A DNA stretch of 64,000 nucleotides, from assembly GCF_900098745.1 (NCBI RefSeq), contig NZ_FQTT01000010.1:1-64000 (forward strand), given 5' to 3'. A program made the position numbers and the translations under genes. Position 1 is the first letter of the stretch. Each line of letters opens with the position of its first letter. The notes beneath the pieces were generated by a model. The model saw nothing but the letters and a program-made list of their open reading frames with translations. It was not told the origin of the DNA and made no database searches. The DNA comes from Actinomyces glycerinitolerans (GTDB taxonomy: Bacteria > Actinomycetota > Actinomycetes > Actinomycetales > Actinomycetaceae). This document shows, piece after piece, positions 51,316 through 60,061 of the stretch.

Positions 51316-51975
51316 ATGAGTCCAACAGGGAAGGCGGCAGCGCGTGTACTAGGCGTGGTCGCGATAATTGCCTTTGCGCTGGCGGTGGTTCCTCAGCTGC
51401 ATCAATCAGCGGCGCCCCAGTCTGCTGTGGATGCGGACGCGATTGTTGCAGCAATCGAGGAGTACCAGGATGGTTTGGACGATATGTGGACAGATCCGGA
51501 GGCCCCGACGGGCTCTGTTTTGACATCCGTGCAGTCCAGCATAATTGAAGTGCGAGACGGGATGAGTGATGACGGAACTCCGGTCACCTCCGCGGCCAGC
51601 GAGGTGACTCTGCTTCAGGCGGCGGCTCAAGACGATGGTACGGTCCTGGCGGAGGTGAATGTATCCACAACCTTCACCTATGAGGGAGCGGATGATCCTG
51701 AGGCGCCCGGTGTTTGGAGTGACCGGCACTTCATCCAACTGACGGTCGATGATGCTGGTAATTACAGCGTGGTCGAGGACGTTGTTGAAAGCACCGAAGT
51801 AGGTACGGAAACGGGAGATATCCCAGACGACTACTCCCCGGAGCGCTCCTCGGATGCGCGCAGTAGCTCCGCCTCCATGGGAGGCGGTTCGGATACGGTG
51901 CCGGCCATGGCGCAGCCTTGGCTTCGGTCTCAGACGGTCTCGGCGGCGCCCAGGTACTCCAGCCAGCGCTCGTAG
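51316..51975 (+). CDS. Small secreted protein, probably 3'-truncated
   Basis: A 219-residue open frame. The N-terminus is a convincing signal peptide or anchor (RVLGVVAIIAFALAVVPQLH). Residues 40-160 form an acidic, Thr/Val-rich domain with EVTLLQAAAQDDGTVLAEVN and FIQLTVDDAGNYSVVEDVVE, reminiscent of the N-terminal domains that precede amidase-type domains in Actinomyces surface proteins, but I cannot name it. GGAGG sits upstream of the ATG. After about residue 170 the sequence turns into low-complexity Ser/Gly and the frame runs 46 bases into the end of the opposing BCCT gene, as if the original 3' part were lost. Confidence 0.6.
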   Translation: MSPTGKAAARVLGVVAIIAFALAVVPQLHQSAAPQSAVDADAIVAAIEEYQDGLDDMWTDPEAPTGSVLTSVQSSIIEVRDGMSDDGTPVTSAASEVTLLQAAAQDDGTVLAEVNVSTTFTYEGADDPEAPGVWSDRHFIQLTVDDAGNYSVVEDVVESTEVGTETGDIPDDYSPERSSDARSSSASMGGGSDTVPAMAQPWLRSQTVSAAPRYSSQRS

Positions 51976-54050
51976 TGGTCCAGGACATCGTGGGCGACCT
52001 GCTCGCGCGACCAGTCCATCACGTCGTAGCCCTGACCGCCGCCGCGGGGACGCACCTCCAGGCGGACGGTGAGGTCGTCGGCCTCGTGGACCACCACGCC
52101 GAAGGCCGGCACCGGTGCCTGCACCATGCGCACCGCGTACCGGAAGTGGGAGCCGGTGCGACGCTCGCCCTGCGTCTCGGCCGCCTGCACCAGCGTGGGC
52201 GGGGGCGTGACCACGAGGGTGGCGGAGCCCAGGAAGTTGCGCTCGTCGTCGGGATCCTGCGCCTCGGGGCCGGCGACGACGACCTCGGCCACCATATCCT
52301 CCTTGCGCAGCTCGTCGGCGACCGCCTCCAGGGCCGGCACGACGCGGTTGGACATGGCGCGCTGGGCGCGGGCCGGGGAGACGACGTCGAAGGTGTGCGA
52401 CAGCCGGTCGCGCCAGGGGATCCGGTTCATGCCGGCGGCGGTGCCCGTGGCCCCCAGCAGCCGGTTGCGGTTGGCGATGCCGCGGGCCTGCTCGCGGGTG
52501 GCCTCGGTGCGCATGGCGCGCCACAGCCCCGCCATGACGGCGATGATCACGAAGGAGAACGGCAGAGCCATGACGATGGTGGCCTGCTGCAGAATGGGGA
52601 TGCCGCCGGCCACGAGCATGGCGATGGTGAGCACCCCGGTCAGGGCGGCCCAGAAGATGCGCAGCCAGGCGGGGGCGTCCTGCGGGTCGCCGTGGTAGGT
52701 CGGCAGGGCGCGGCTGGACAGGTTGGCCATGACCAGGGCACCGGAGTCTGCGCTGGTGACGTAGAACAGGATGCCGATGAACAGGGACAGGGCGATCAGG
52801 AACTTCCCGCCTGGCAGGTAGCCGAGCAGCGTGTACAGCCCCTGTTCCGGCTGCTCCACTGTCAGCTCGGCGAAGTCGAGGTTGCCCGAGCGGATCAGGT
52901 CCAAGGCGCTGTTGCCGAAGATCGACACCCACATGGTGACGTAGGAGAAGGGCAGCACCAGGGAGCCGACCACGAACTCGCGCACGGTACGGCCACGCGA
53001 GATGCGCGCCAGGAACATGCCGACGAAGGCGGCCCAGGTGATCCACCAGGCCCAGAAGAACAGTGTCCAGCTGTTGAGCCACTCGGTGGGACGGTCGTAG
53101 GCGTAGGTCTCCAGGGTCAGGCCGGGGAAGTGGGTCACGAAGTCGCCGATATTGCCGACCAGGGCGTCGATCAGGAAGGCGGTGTTTCCGGTCAGCAGCA
53201 CCCACAGGGCCAGTCCGACTGCGAGCAGCACGTTGATATTGGACAGCACGCGCACGCCCCGGTCCACACCGGAAACGGCGGAGACGGTGGCCATGATGAC
53301 GCTCAGTGCGATCAGGCCGATCTGGGTGGCGGTCCCCTGCGGGAGGCCGAACAGGATGGTGAGGGCGACGTTCAACTGGACGACGCCCACACCGAGCGAG
53401 GCGGAGATGCCGACTGCCCCACCCACCAGGGCGGCGGCGTCGACGACGTCGCCGAGCAGGCCGTCCACGCGGTCGCCGAGCAGCGGCCGCAGGGTGGAAC
53501 GGACGGCCAGCGGCTGGTGCCTCCGGTAGGCGAAGTAGCCCAGTGCCATACCGAGGATCGAGTACAGGCCCCAGCCGCTGATGCCGTAGTGGAGCAGGGT
53601 CAGCACGATGCCGTTGCGCGCCGCCTCGACGGTCTGGGCGTCACCGGTCGGCGGACTCATGTACTGGGCCACCGGCTCCGCGACCGCGTAGAACATGATT
53701 CCCGTCCCCACACCCGCGGCGAAGAGCATGGCGGCCCAGGAGAAGGTGGAGAAGTCCGGGGTGGAGTTGTCCGGCCCCAGGCGGATCTTCCCGAACTTCG
53801 ACAGCGCCAGGACGATCACGAACACCAGCGCAACTGTCACCAGCAGGATGTAGAAGGAGCCGAACCAGCGTCCTGCCCAGGACACGGCGGCATTGAAGGC
53901 GGCGGAGACCGTCTCCGGAGCGACGATGGCGGCGCCGGTGATGGAGGCGATAATGGCCGCCGAGACGGCGAAGACCACCGTGTTCAGACGGCGTTGTTCA
54001 GGGGCTTCGGATGTTGCTGGTGTCGTCTGATTGCTGAGTGAATCAGGCAC
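51930..54050 (-). CDS. BCCT family transporter (betaine/choline/carnitine type)
   Basis: A 706-residue secondary transporter with about 12 helices. The family core appears as STFSWAAMLFAAGVGTGIMF, AVAEPVAQYMSPP, LHYGISGWGLYSILGMALGY and FFWAWWITWAAFVGMFLARI, which carries the Trp-rich substrate box. A cytosolic C-terminal tail of about 180 residues resembles that of osmoregulated BetT proteins. The GTG at 54050 follows GAGGAG; the upstream ATGs lie in the leader. Likely imports glycine betaine or choline with Na+ or H+ for osmoprotection. Confidence 0.93.
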   Translation of the reverse strand: MPDSLSNQTTPATSEAPEQRRLNTVVFAVSAAIIASITGAAIVAPETVSAAFNAAVSWAGRWFGSFYILLVTVALVFVIVLALSKFGKIRLGPDNSTPDFSTFSWAAMLFAAGVGTGIMFYAVAEPVAQYMSPPTGDAQTVEAARNGIVLTLLHYGISGWGLYSILGMALGYFAYRRHQPLAVRSTLRPLLGDRVDGLLGDVVDAAALVGGAVGISASLGVGVVQLNVALTILFGLPQGTATQIGLIALSVIMATVSAVSGVDRGVRVLSNINVLLAVGLALWVLLTGNTAFLIDALVGNIGDFVTHFPGLTLETYAYDRPTEWLNSWTLFFWAWWITWAAFVGMFLARISRGRTVREFVVGSLVLPFSYVTMWVSIFGNSALDLIRSGNLDFAELTVEQPEQGLYTLLGYLPGGKFLIALSLFIGILFYVTSADSGALVMANLSSRALPTYHGDPQDAPAWLRIFWAALTGVLTIAMLVAGGIPILQQATIVMALPFSFVIIAVMAGLWRAMRTEATREQARGIANRNRLLGATGTAAGMNRIPWRDRLSHTFDVVSPARAQRAMSNRVVPALEAVADELRKEDMVAEVVVAGPEAQDPDDERNFLGSATLVVTPPPTLVQAAETQGERRTGSHFRYAVRMVQAPVPAFGVVVHEADDLTVRLEVRPRGGGQGYDVMDWSREQVAHDVLDHYERWLEYLGAAETV

Positions 54051-54370
54051 TGGCACTCCTCGATGCATTGGGGATGCACTGGTGATGCATGGGCGCACAT
54101 GTGGCCGCGTGCAAAAGGCCGTGGTGGCGTTTACAGGATTGTGAATCTTTCAGGGATCTCGCGGATTGGCAAGCGAAAGCGGTCGAAATGCGGGTGGCGG
54201 GGGGACTTGACGGCCGCATGAGGTCGGGGATAAACGGGTGTCGGCGAGATTCTTCCCACATTTCCCTTCCGCGCCTCGCAAGCCGCCCGATGTTGCGGTG
54301 TTTTCGGGCCGTCGGGTAGGACTTTGGTCCGACTGTGGGGTGGGTGGGTGAACTGTGGCAGGGTGGGTGC

Positions 54371-54859
54371 GTGAGTCTTTCCGGTCTGCTCCGCGAGCGC
54401 TACGACGCCGCCATGTGCCGCGCACTAGAACTCGCGCGGCATGCGGGCGCGTCCGGGGAGGTGCCGGTGGGCGCCGTCGTCCTGTCCGGGGAGGGCACGG
54501 TAATTGCCGAGGCCGCCAACGCGCGAGAGGCGGAGCATGATCCGACGGCGCATGCCGAGATCCGGGCCCTGCGGGCGGCGGGCGCGGCGCTGGGACAATC
54601 TCACCTGGACGGCTGCACTCTGGTGGTGACCCTTGAGCCGTGCACCATGTGTGCGGGGGCCGCGCAGTTGGCCCGCCTGGAGCGGGTGGTGCTGGGGGCC
54701 TGGGAGCCGAAGACCGGGGCGTGCGGAAGCGTGCGCGATGTCCTGCGCGATCCGCGCACCAACCACCAGGTGGAGGTGGTGGCGGGACTGCGTGAGCAGG
54801 AGGCGCAGGCGCTACTGCGGGAGTTCTTCGCTATCCGGCGGCCCGGCCAGTCGGAGTAG
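54371..54859 (+). CDS. tadA: tRNA adenosine(34) deaminase TadA
   Basis: A 162-residue zinc deaminase that makes inosine at the wobble position of tRNA-Arg(ACG). Zinc ligands are H61 in TAHAEIRAL, with catalytic E63, and C91/C94 in LEPCTMCAG. The proton-shuttling core and C-terminal helix REQEAQALLREFF are typical. GTG at 54371; the ribosome site is poor, and an internal ATG at residue 15 would truncate the first helix. A tRNA-Ser gene follows 88 bases downstream. Confidence 0.93.
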   Translation: MSLSGLLRERYDAAMCRALELARHAGASGEVPVGAVVLSGEGTVIAEAANAREAEHDPTAHAEIRALRAAGAALGQSHLDGCTLVVTLEPCTMCAGAAQLARLERVVLGAWEPKTGACGSVRDVLRDPRTNHQVEVVAGLREQEAQALLREFFAIRRPGQSE

Positions 54860-54947
54860 GTGAGCGCCTCCGCGCCGCCGTGAGCGACCTCGCAGGCCGC
54901 GGGGACTGGGCATCGAGCGGCACGGCGTGTAACCTGTCCATCTGCTA

Positions 54948-55036
54948 GGTAGCGTGTCCGAGCGGCCGAAGGTGCAGATCTCGAAAGTCTGTGTGGTTCA
55001 TAGCCACCCTGGGTTCGAATCCCAGCGCTACCGCCA
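54948..55036 (+). tRNA. tRNA-Ser (anticodon CGA)
   Basis: Acceptor arms GGTAGCG and CGCTACC, D-arm GTCCGAGCGGCCGAAGGTGC, anticodon stem CAGAT/GTCTG around the loop CTCGAAA (anticodon CGA), a long class II variable arm (TGTGGTTCATAGCCAC) and TPsiC loop GGGTTCGAATCCC are all visible. Discriminator G is followed by an encoded CCA (55034-55036). Reads UCG codons, common in GC-rich genomes. Confidence 0.96.
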
Positions 55037-55200
55037 AGCCGATCCCCGGAATCCAGACGAGAAGTCGGAGTCCGGGGATTCTTCCATGTAGCGCTTCCCC
55101 GCCGTGGGGTCCCAGTGGGTACAGCGGAACGAGCGTCGCCCGGGTGCGGGCCTGGGCCCGCGCGGTGGGCGGCGTGACCGCTAGTGCCCTGGAGCCACGC

Positions 55201-55295
55201 ACACGCGTTTGCGTCAGGAACACGAGTTTCGGAGCTTTGCACGTGCCCTGCACCCACCAACCTCCAAGACTCGTGTCTTTGCGGGGAACTCGTGT
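55201..55295. repeat. Nested ACACGAGTT inverted repeat, copy 2
   Basis: Second member of the family at 47157-47251: AACACGAGTTTCGGAGCTTT on the left, AACCTCCAAGACTCGTGT on the right, and an outer AACTCGTGT at 55287-55295. The middle GCACGTG(C/T)CCTGCACC is shared. The outer left arm has decayed to ACACGCGTT. It lies between tRNA-Ser and the NTF2-like gene. Confidence 0.75.
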
Positions 55296-55436
55296 ACGAG
55301 CCGCGGTGTACCAGACGCACGCCCGGGAGCGGACTCGCGAGGGCCGACCTCGCCCACGCCGACCGTTGTCCGCACAACCTCGGGTGTCCTGCCACGTCCT
55401 GGTTCGGCGTCGTCGTCAAGCCATAAAGTCCGGACT

Positions 55437-55856
55437 ATGCCTGCGACGAATCCGCCCGTGCACCCGGCCGACTCCGAAGACGCGTCGATCCGGCTGTACC
55501 GCCTACTCTGCGATGCGATGGTTGCGGCGGACACGGCCGCCATCGACGCCCTGCTCACCGAGGACTGCGTCCTGACCCATATGACCGGCTACCCCCAGCC
55601 CAAGGTCGAGTGGTTGTCCGACATCCGCGATGGAACCCTGACCTACCACTCCTCGCAGCTCGTCTCCGCCGAGCCCGACACCATCGACGGCTTCCCCGTG
55701 GTGCGCGGCCGCTCCCGCATCAACGCAACGGTTTGGGGCACGCGCGGCACCTGGAATCTGCAAATCGTCGGGTACGTCGTCCCGGATCCCGCCGCCAGCA
55801 CCGCGCGCAACCCAACCGGTTGGCGCTTCAGCCGCCTGGACGCCAGCCGCTTCTAG
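55437..55856 (+). CDS. NTF2-like (DUF4440-type) protein, paralogue
   Basis: A 139-residue NTF2-like protein. IRLYRLLCDAMVAADTAAID forms the first helices, CVLTHMTGYPQPKVEWLSDI and RDGTLTYHSS the core, and a Trp-rich end completes the sheet. It shares the THM(S/T)G and DGxLxY motifs with the protein at 10652-11071. The ATG at 55437 begins the conserved part; the frame extends far upstream through the repeat without a ribosome site. Function is unknown; similar proteins are annotated as nuclear transport factor 2 family. Confidence 0.8.
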   Translation: MPATNPPVHPADSEDASIRLYRLLCDAMVAADTAAIDALLTEDCVLTHMTGYPQPKVEWLSDIRDGTLTYHSSQLVSAEPDTIDGFPVVRGRSRINATVWGTRGTWNLQIVGYVVPDPAASTARNPTGWRFSRLDASRF

Positions 55857-55861
55857 ACGGT

Positions 55862-55981
55862 GTCATGAAATGCACCGCTTTACGCCCAGCCGTTGGCGCA
55901 TCTGCCGACTCGCTCGCGGCGACACGCGGTTAGTCGTCACTTGACGGCGGTCGGCGCTCGGAAAGTGGTGCATTTGGTGAC
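55862..55981. repeat. Inverted-repeat-flanked segment between convergent genes
   Basis: GTCATGAAATGCACCGCTTT (55862-55881) and, read in reverse complement, GTCACCAAATGCACCACTTT (55962-55981) flank about 80 bases. The inner bases TACGCCCAGCCGTTGGCG and GTCGGCGCTCG extend the pairing partly. It could be a long terminator for the NTF2-like and hrpB genes or a tiny MITE-like element. Confidence 0.5.
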
Positions 55982-56011
55982 AAGGGCAGGTCCAGAAACG
56001 AAGGGACGCCG

Positions 56012-58819
56012 CTAGTTCGGGCGTCGCCCGGTGCCGCGGATGGCCGGCGCCGTCCACGGGTCCTCCGGCCACGCGTGCTTGGGGTAGCGCCCGCGCAACT
56101 CGGCCCGCACCTGTGGGTAGCCCTGCTGCCAGAAGGAGCGCAGGTCATCGGTGATCGCCACCGGCCGCCGCGCCGGCGACAGCAGATGAATGACCACGCT
56201 CACGCGCCCGTCGACGATCCGCGGGGTGTCCGCCCAGCCGAAGCACTCCTGCACCCGCACCGCCAGCACCGGACGTTCCAGCGTCTCGCCCCGCTCACCC
56301 ACATAGTCCACGCGCACGTGCGAGCCCGACGGCACCTGCAGCCGCTCCGGCACCAACTCGTCCAGTCGCGTCGCCGCCGGCCAGGGCAGCAGGGCGCGCA
56401 GGCACGCCGTCATTTCCAGTCGACTCAGGTCGAAGCGTCCGCCGGACCTGGCTGCCAGCGCCTTTACGGCCGGAATCAGCCACTCGTCGGCGCGCCGCAG
56501 GAGCGCGGCGTCGTCGACGGCGGGCCAGGGCTCGCCCAGTGTCCGGTGCAGTAGCGCCAACCGCGCCCGCAGCTCGGCGGCACCACGCCAGGGCAGCACT
56601 CCGAGCCCTTCGCCGCGGCACCGTTCGACGACGGCGTCCGCCACCTGCGCCGGTGTCGGTGCCCCATCGGAAACGGATGCCAGCTGAATCGCGCCCAGAC
56701 GGCGCACCCGTTCCGCCCGCAGCCGGTCTCCGTCCCAGCGGGTGTGCGCGTCCTCGGTCAGCCAGGCGTCGGCCACCGCCAGCGCGAGCGCTTCGTCGAT
56801 CGGTGCGGCCGCCCGGATCGTCGCCTCGGCGGTTCCCGGGGCGCGGTCTACGTCGGACACCGCCAGCCACTCCGCCGCGGCCAACGGTGAGTCCGCGGGC
56901 AGTCGCAGCCCGGTCCCGCCGACGCTGGCGTAGCTGGCCGGACGTCCCGCGCCGGGCACGGGGCCGCGACGGCGGGCGATCCACTCCGGGTGGGCCAATG
57001 CCGCAACCAGCCCGACGGCGTCAGCCGCACTCGGACCGACCAAGCCGCCTAAGCCGGTGGCGGGGTCGTCGGCCGGCTTCGTGCCGGCCCCGCTGCGGTC
57101 GGCGCCGGGCTGGGTGGCGGTGGCAGGCGGGGCGGCGTGTCTCCCGGCCGGGTGCCGACGTGCAGCCTGCTCCAGACGCCGGGCCTCAACCCGCCAGGCC
57201 CGCTCCTGCGGGCCACGGCGGACGCTGCGCGCCAGCGCGGCCAGGTCGGCCTGGGGCGCACGCAGGTCGGCGGTCAGCAGCGCGGTCGCCTCGGCGGCAC
57301 GGCGCAGGCCGATCACCTCGGTGGCCGCCAGCAGGGCGCGGGCCGGACGCACTTCGGCGGGGACGGCGGCCACGGCGCGGCCCAGCCCGGTAACGGCGTC
57401 GCCGTCGAGCAGACCCAGGCGTTCAAGCGAGTCGGTGGCGGCCGCCAGCGCGGGGCCGGGCGGCGGGTCGATCCAAGCCAGGCCTTCGCCCCCGGGCACG
57501 CCCCAGGCGGCCAACTCCAACGCGGTGCGGGTCAGGTCCGCGATGAGGATCTCCGGGGTCGGTGCCAGCGCGGCCCGCGCCCAGTCCACCTGCGTGCAAC
57601 AGCGGTAGACGACGCCCGGCCCGGTGCGCGCCGCCCGCCCGGCCCGCTGGGTCCCGGCCGCCCGGGACTCGCCGACCGTCACCAGCCCGGACATGCCGCG
57701 CGCCACGTCCAGGCGCGGCTCCCGGGCGAGGGTGGCGTCCACGACGATGCGTACGCCCGGCACCGTCAGGGAGGACTCGGCCACGTCGGTGGACACGATC
57801 ACCCGCCGCGCACCGGCCGACGGCGTCAGTGCGGCGTCCTGCGCCGGACCGGGTAGACGCCCGTGCAGCGGCAGCACCTGAACGGCGGCCGCCGAGCTCC
57901 CGGCCCCGGGCCCGGGCCCGCCGCCCTGGACGGCCTCGCGCAGCCGGGCGACGACGTCGTCGACCTCCCGCGCGCCGGGCAGAAAGACCAGCACGTCCCC
58001 CTCTCGCTCGGTCAGTGCGCGCATCGCCGTGGCGGCCACGTGCACGAGGAACTGGCGCGGCACCCCGCGCGGGCCGAGCCGGGAGGTGCCCGACGGCGGT
58101 GGCGCCCAGATCTCCTCGAGCGGGTACAGCACACCGGGCACCTCAACCACCGGTGCCGGAGTGGTGGCGCCGCCGAGCAGGCCGGGCAGGCGCGTCAGGT
58201 CGGGAGTGGCGGACATGGCGACCACCGCCAGGTCCTCCCGCAGGGCGGCGCGCGCGTCCAGCAGGAGCGCCAGCAGCAGGTCCGACTCCAGGGAGCGCTC
58301 GTGCACCTCGTCCAGGACCACCGCGGCCACACCGGGCAGCTCCGGGTCGCCCTGCAGGCGGCGCAGCAGCAATCCGGCGGTGACCACCTCGATGCGGGTA
58401 CGGGCCGAGCTCCGGTGCTCCCCGCGCACCGCGTAGCCGACCGTCTCGCCGACCTCTTCGCCCAACAGTGATGCGAGGCGGCGGGCGGCGGCCCGGGCGG
58501 CCACGCGCCGCGGTTGGGTGACGATCACGCGCCCGGGGGAGGGGGCGGCGTCAGGATGGGCGAGGACGTCGGCGACCAGCAGCGGCACCAGTGTGGTCTT
58601 GCCGGTTCCCGGCGGGGCGGTGACCACAACAGTCGGCGCGTGTGGGGGTTCGCCGGGGGAGACGTTGGCGGTGGCCTGTGCGACGTCGGCGTCAGAGGCG
58701 GCGTCGGTGCCGGGGCGCTCCCCCAGCAGGAGTGCGCGGAGCCCGGGCATGGCGGCGACGACGGGCAGGTCCGGCGGGTCGGCCAGGAGTCGGGCGACGG
58801 GGTCCGCGGTCTGCTTCAC
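56012..58819 (-). CDS. hrpB: ATP-dependent RNA helicase HrpB
   Basis: A 935-residue DEAH-box helicase. Motif I TAPPGTGKTTL is at about 68-77, motif Ia TQPRRVAARAAA follows, motif II DEVHERSLESD is at about 170 and motif III is MSATPD. The C-terminal HrpB domain includes SHVRVDYVGERG and ends KHAWPEDPWTAPAI. These identify HrpB and not HrpA. I chose GTG at 58819, which begins near the family N-terminus (LPVVAAMPGLRALL); the longer frame lacks support, and no strong ribosome site is seen for either. Cellular role is poorly known, probably RNA processing. Confidence 0.92.
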   Translation of the reverse strand: MKQTADPVARLLADPPDLPVVAAMPGLRALLLGERPGTDAASDADVAQATANVSPGEPPHAPTVVVTAPPGTGKTTLVPLLVADVLAHPDAAPSPGRVIVTQPRRVAARAAARRLASLLGEEVGETVGYAVRGEHRSSARTRIEVVTAGLLLRRLQGDPELPGVAAVVLDEVHERSLESDLLLALLLDARAALREDLAVVAMSATPDLTRLPGLLGGATTPAPVVEVPGVLYPLEEIWAPPPSGTSRLGPRGVPRQFLVHVAATAMRALTEREGDVLVFLPGAREVDDVVARLREAVQGGGPGPGAGSSAAAVQVLPLHGRLPGPAQDAALTPSAGARRVIVSTDVAESSLTVPGVRIVVDATLAREPRLDVARGMSGLVTVGESRAAGTQRAGRAARTGPGVVYRCCTQVDWARAALAPTPEILIADLTRTALELAAWGVPGGEGLAWIDPPPGPALAAATDSLERLGLLDGDAVTGLGRAVAAVPAEVRPARALLAATEVIGLRRAAEATALLTADLRAPQADLAALARSVRRGPQERAWRVEARRLEQAARRHPAGRHAAPPATATQPGADRSGAGTKPADDPATGLGGLVGPSAADAVGLVAALAHPEWIARRRGPVPGAGRPASYASVGGTGLRLPADSPLAAAEWLAVSDVDRAPGTAEATIRAAAPIDEALALAVADAWLTEDAHTRWDGDRLRAERVRRLGAIQLASVSDGAPTPAQVADAVVERCRGEGLGVLPWRGAAELRARLALLHRTLGEPWPAVDDAALLRRADEWLIPAVKALAARSGGRFDLSRLEMTACLRALLPWPAATRLDELVPERLQVPSGSHVRVDYVGERGETLERPVLAVRVQECFGWADTPRIVDGRVSVVIHLLSPARRPVAITDDLRSFWQQGYPQVRAELRGRYPKHAWPEDPWTAPAIRGTGRRPN

Positions 58820-59309
58820 CCGCCCATCATGCCCGCACCGCGTTACCCACATGCCCTCACGCTCGGCCCGCCTACCCACCGCCCACGGGATGGCGGGTAC
58901 TGGGGCGGGATGCACCCGGGGCGTCCAGATGTGGCGGCGCCCGCCGTCTACTACGCCGGTCGGACGTTAACAACGCTACTTAACGGTCTGCTGTATACCC
59001 CAGGAGCCTTCAGCAAACCGTTAACAGGCGTTGTTAACCCCGAAGTGGCGTTGCAGACGCTGAAGTGGCGTAGCAGGCGGCCCCGCCTCCGGGCGAGGGG
59101 ATGCCGGCAACCGCCTCGGGCGCGGGTATGCCGGCGGCGACTCGGGCACGGCGAACCGGTACGGCATGGGAGGTAAGCAAACTTGACGCGACCGCGGATG
59201 TAAAGCATGCTAGTCATGTCAAGGGTGCCGGACATTGGGTGTCGACTTTGACCGCGCGAGCGTGATGTCAGGCCCAAACGTATGAAAACCGATCCGAACG
59301 GAGACCCGC
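58820..59309. other. Gene-free region between hrpB and the small membrane-protein gene
   Basis: About 490 bases between divergent genes. It holds the inverted repeat at 58965-59037, then GAAGTGGCGT twice (59041, 59061) and, near 59183, TTGACG with a poorly spaced TGCTAG that might form the promoter of the membrane-protein gene. I see no gene. Confidence 0.45.
58965..59037. repeat. Long two-part inverted repeat with GTTAAC ends
   Basis: GTTAACAACG (58965-58974) and TTAACGGT (58979-58986) are mirrored by ACCGTTAA (59016-59023) and CGTTGTTAAC (59028-59037), in that nested order and with equal 4-base gaps. The loop is about 29 bases. The symmetrical interruption suggests a structured RNA or a binding site, not chance. 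Confidence 0.7.
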
Positions 59310-59732
59310 ATGAACAGGTTGACTTTGCAAACGATGAGGACCCGTATGGCAGTGATCTTCGCCGCGGTGTTCCTGGTGGGCGTCGTCATTGCCGGCGCTT
59401 TCCCCGCTTCTCGCTCCTCCTTGCTCGGGATCTTCTTCGGACTGGTCGCAGGTAGTGCGGCGGTGGCAGCGGCCTATGGGCTTGTCCGCCGCCGGGTGCG
59501 GCACGGTGCGGGCGGTGCACCGTTGTCCATGGAGAGCCCCGCGATGGTTGGTCTATGGACATCCCTGCTCCCGATTGGCATGGGCCTGAGCGTGGTGGCT
59601 CAGAGGATTGAGTCGGATGCCGGGGGGTTGGTGCTCGGGGCCGCGGCAATCGTGGTGCTTCTTGCCAGCGTCGCCGGCAATGCGACAGTCATTGCCGCCC
59701 GGGGCCGGGCGGCCGGAAAAGGGAAGGCGTGA
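59310..59732 (+). CDS. Small membrane protein of unknown function
   Basis: A 140-residue protein with four hydrophobic segments: AVIFAAVFLVGVVIAGAF, GIFFGLVAGSAAVAAAYGLV, VGLWTSLLPIGMGLSVVAQ and LVLGAAAIVVLLASVAGNAT. A basic C-terminus ends the protein. ACGGAGA precedes the ATG. It lies 140 bases before an HTH gene and another small membrane protein, a grouping seen in many actinobacterial and Firmicute genomes. Function is not known. Confidence 0.75.
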   Translation: MNRLTLQTMRTRMAVIFAAVFLVGVVIAGAFPASRSSLLGIFFGLVAGSAAVAAAYGLVRRRVRHGAGGAPLSMESPAMVGLWTSLLPIGMGLSVVAQRIESDAGGLVLGAAAIVVLLASVAGNATVIAARGRAAGKGKA

Positions 59733-59872
59733 ACCGGCTTTGCCGCGGTAGGGTCGACCGCTCCCGCGGCGGCCGGCCGCGATCCCGGACCACGGTGAGT
59801 CCCGTCGTGCGCGATGCCGTCCACCACCGGGCTCTTCGCTACCATCGTGCTGGAGCTAAAGAGGAGTTAACG

Positions 59873-60061
59873 ATGGAGAACGACGTGCGCGCCCTGCGTG
59901 AGGCCAAGGGTCTCACCCAGGCGCAGCTGGGCGAGGCCGTCGGCGTGTCCCGCCAGTCCATCAACTCCATTGAGAAGGGCCGCTACGACCCATCCCTGCC
60001 GCTGGCCATTGCCATCGCCCGCTACTTCGACAAAACAGTCGAGGAGATCTTCCATGCCTGA
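59873..60061 (+). CDS. XRE-family small HTH regulator
   Basis: A 62-residue single-domain regulator, ALREAKGLTQAQLGEAVGVS then RQSINSIEKGRYDPSLPLAI, ending KTVEEIFH, typical of the YozG/YgzD-like HTH proteins that accompany small membrane proteins. AGAGGAG sits just upstream of the ATG at 59873. Its end overlaps the following membrane-protein gene by 8 bases, so the two are coupled. Confidence 0.9.
   Translation: MENDVRALREAKGLTQAQLGEAVGVSRQSINSIEKGRYDPSLPLAIAIARYFDKTVEEIFHA

Noticed and set aside
51918..54041. Open frame of about 700 codons antisense to the BCCT transporter gene
   Set aside because: Low-complexity Gly/His/Asp-rich translation typical of a shadow frame; the transporter carries all conserved helices.
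54948..55036. tRNA-Leu as an alternative to tRNA-Ser (both are class II)
   Set aside because: The anticodon loop CTCGAAA gives CGA, which reads serine UCG, and the D-arm and discriminator G fit tRNA-Ser.
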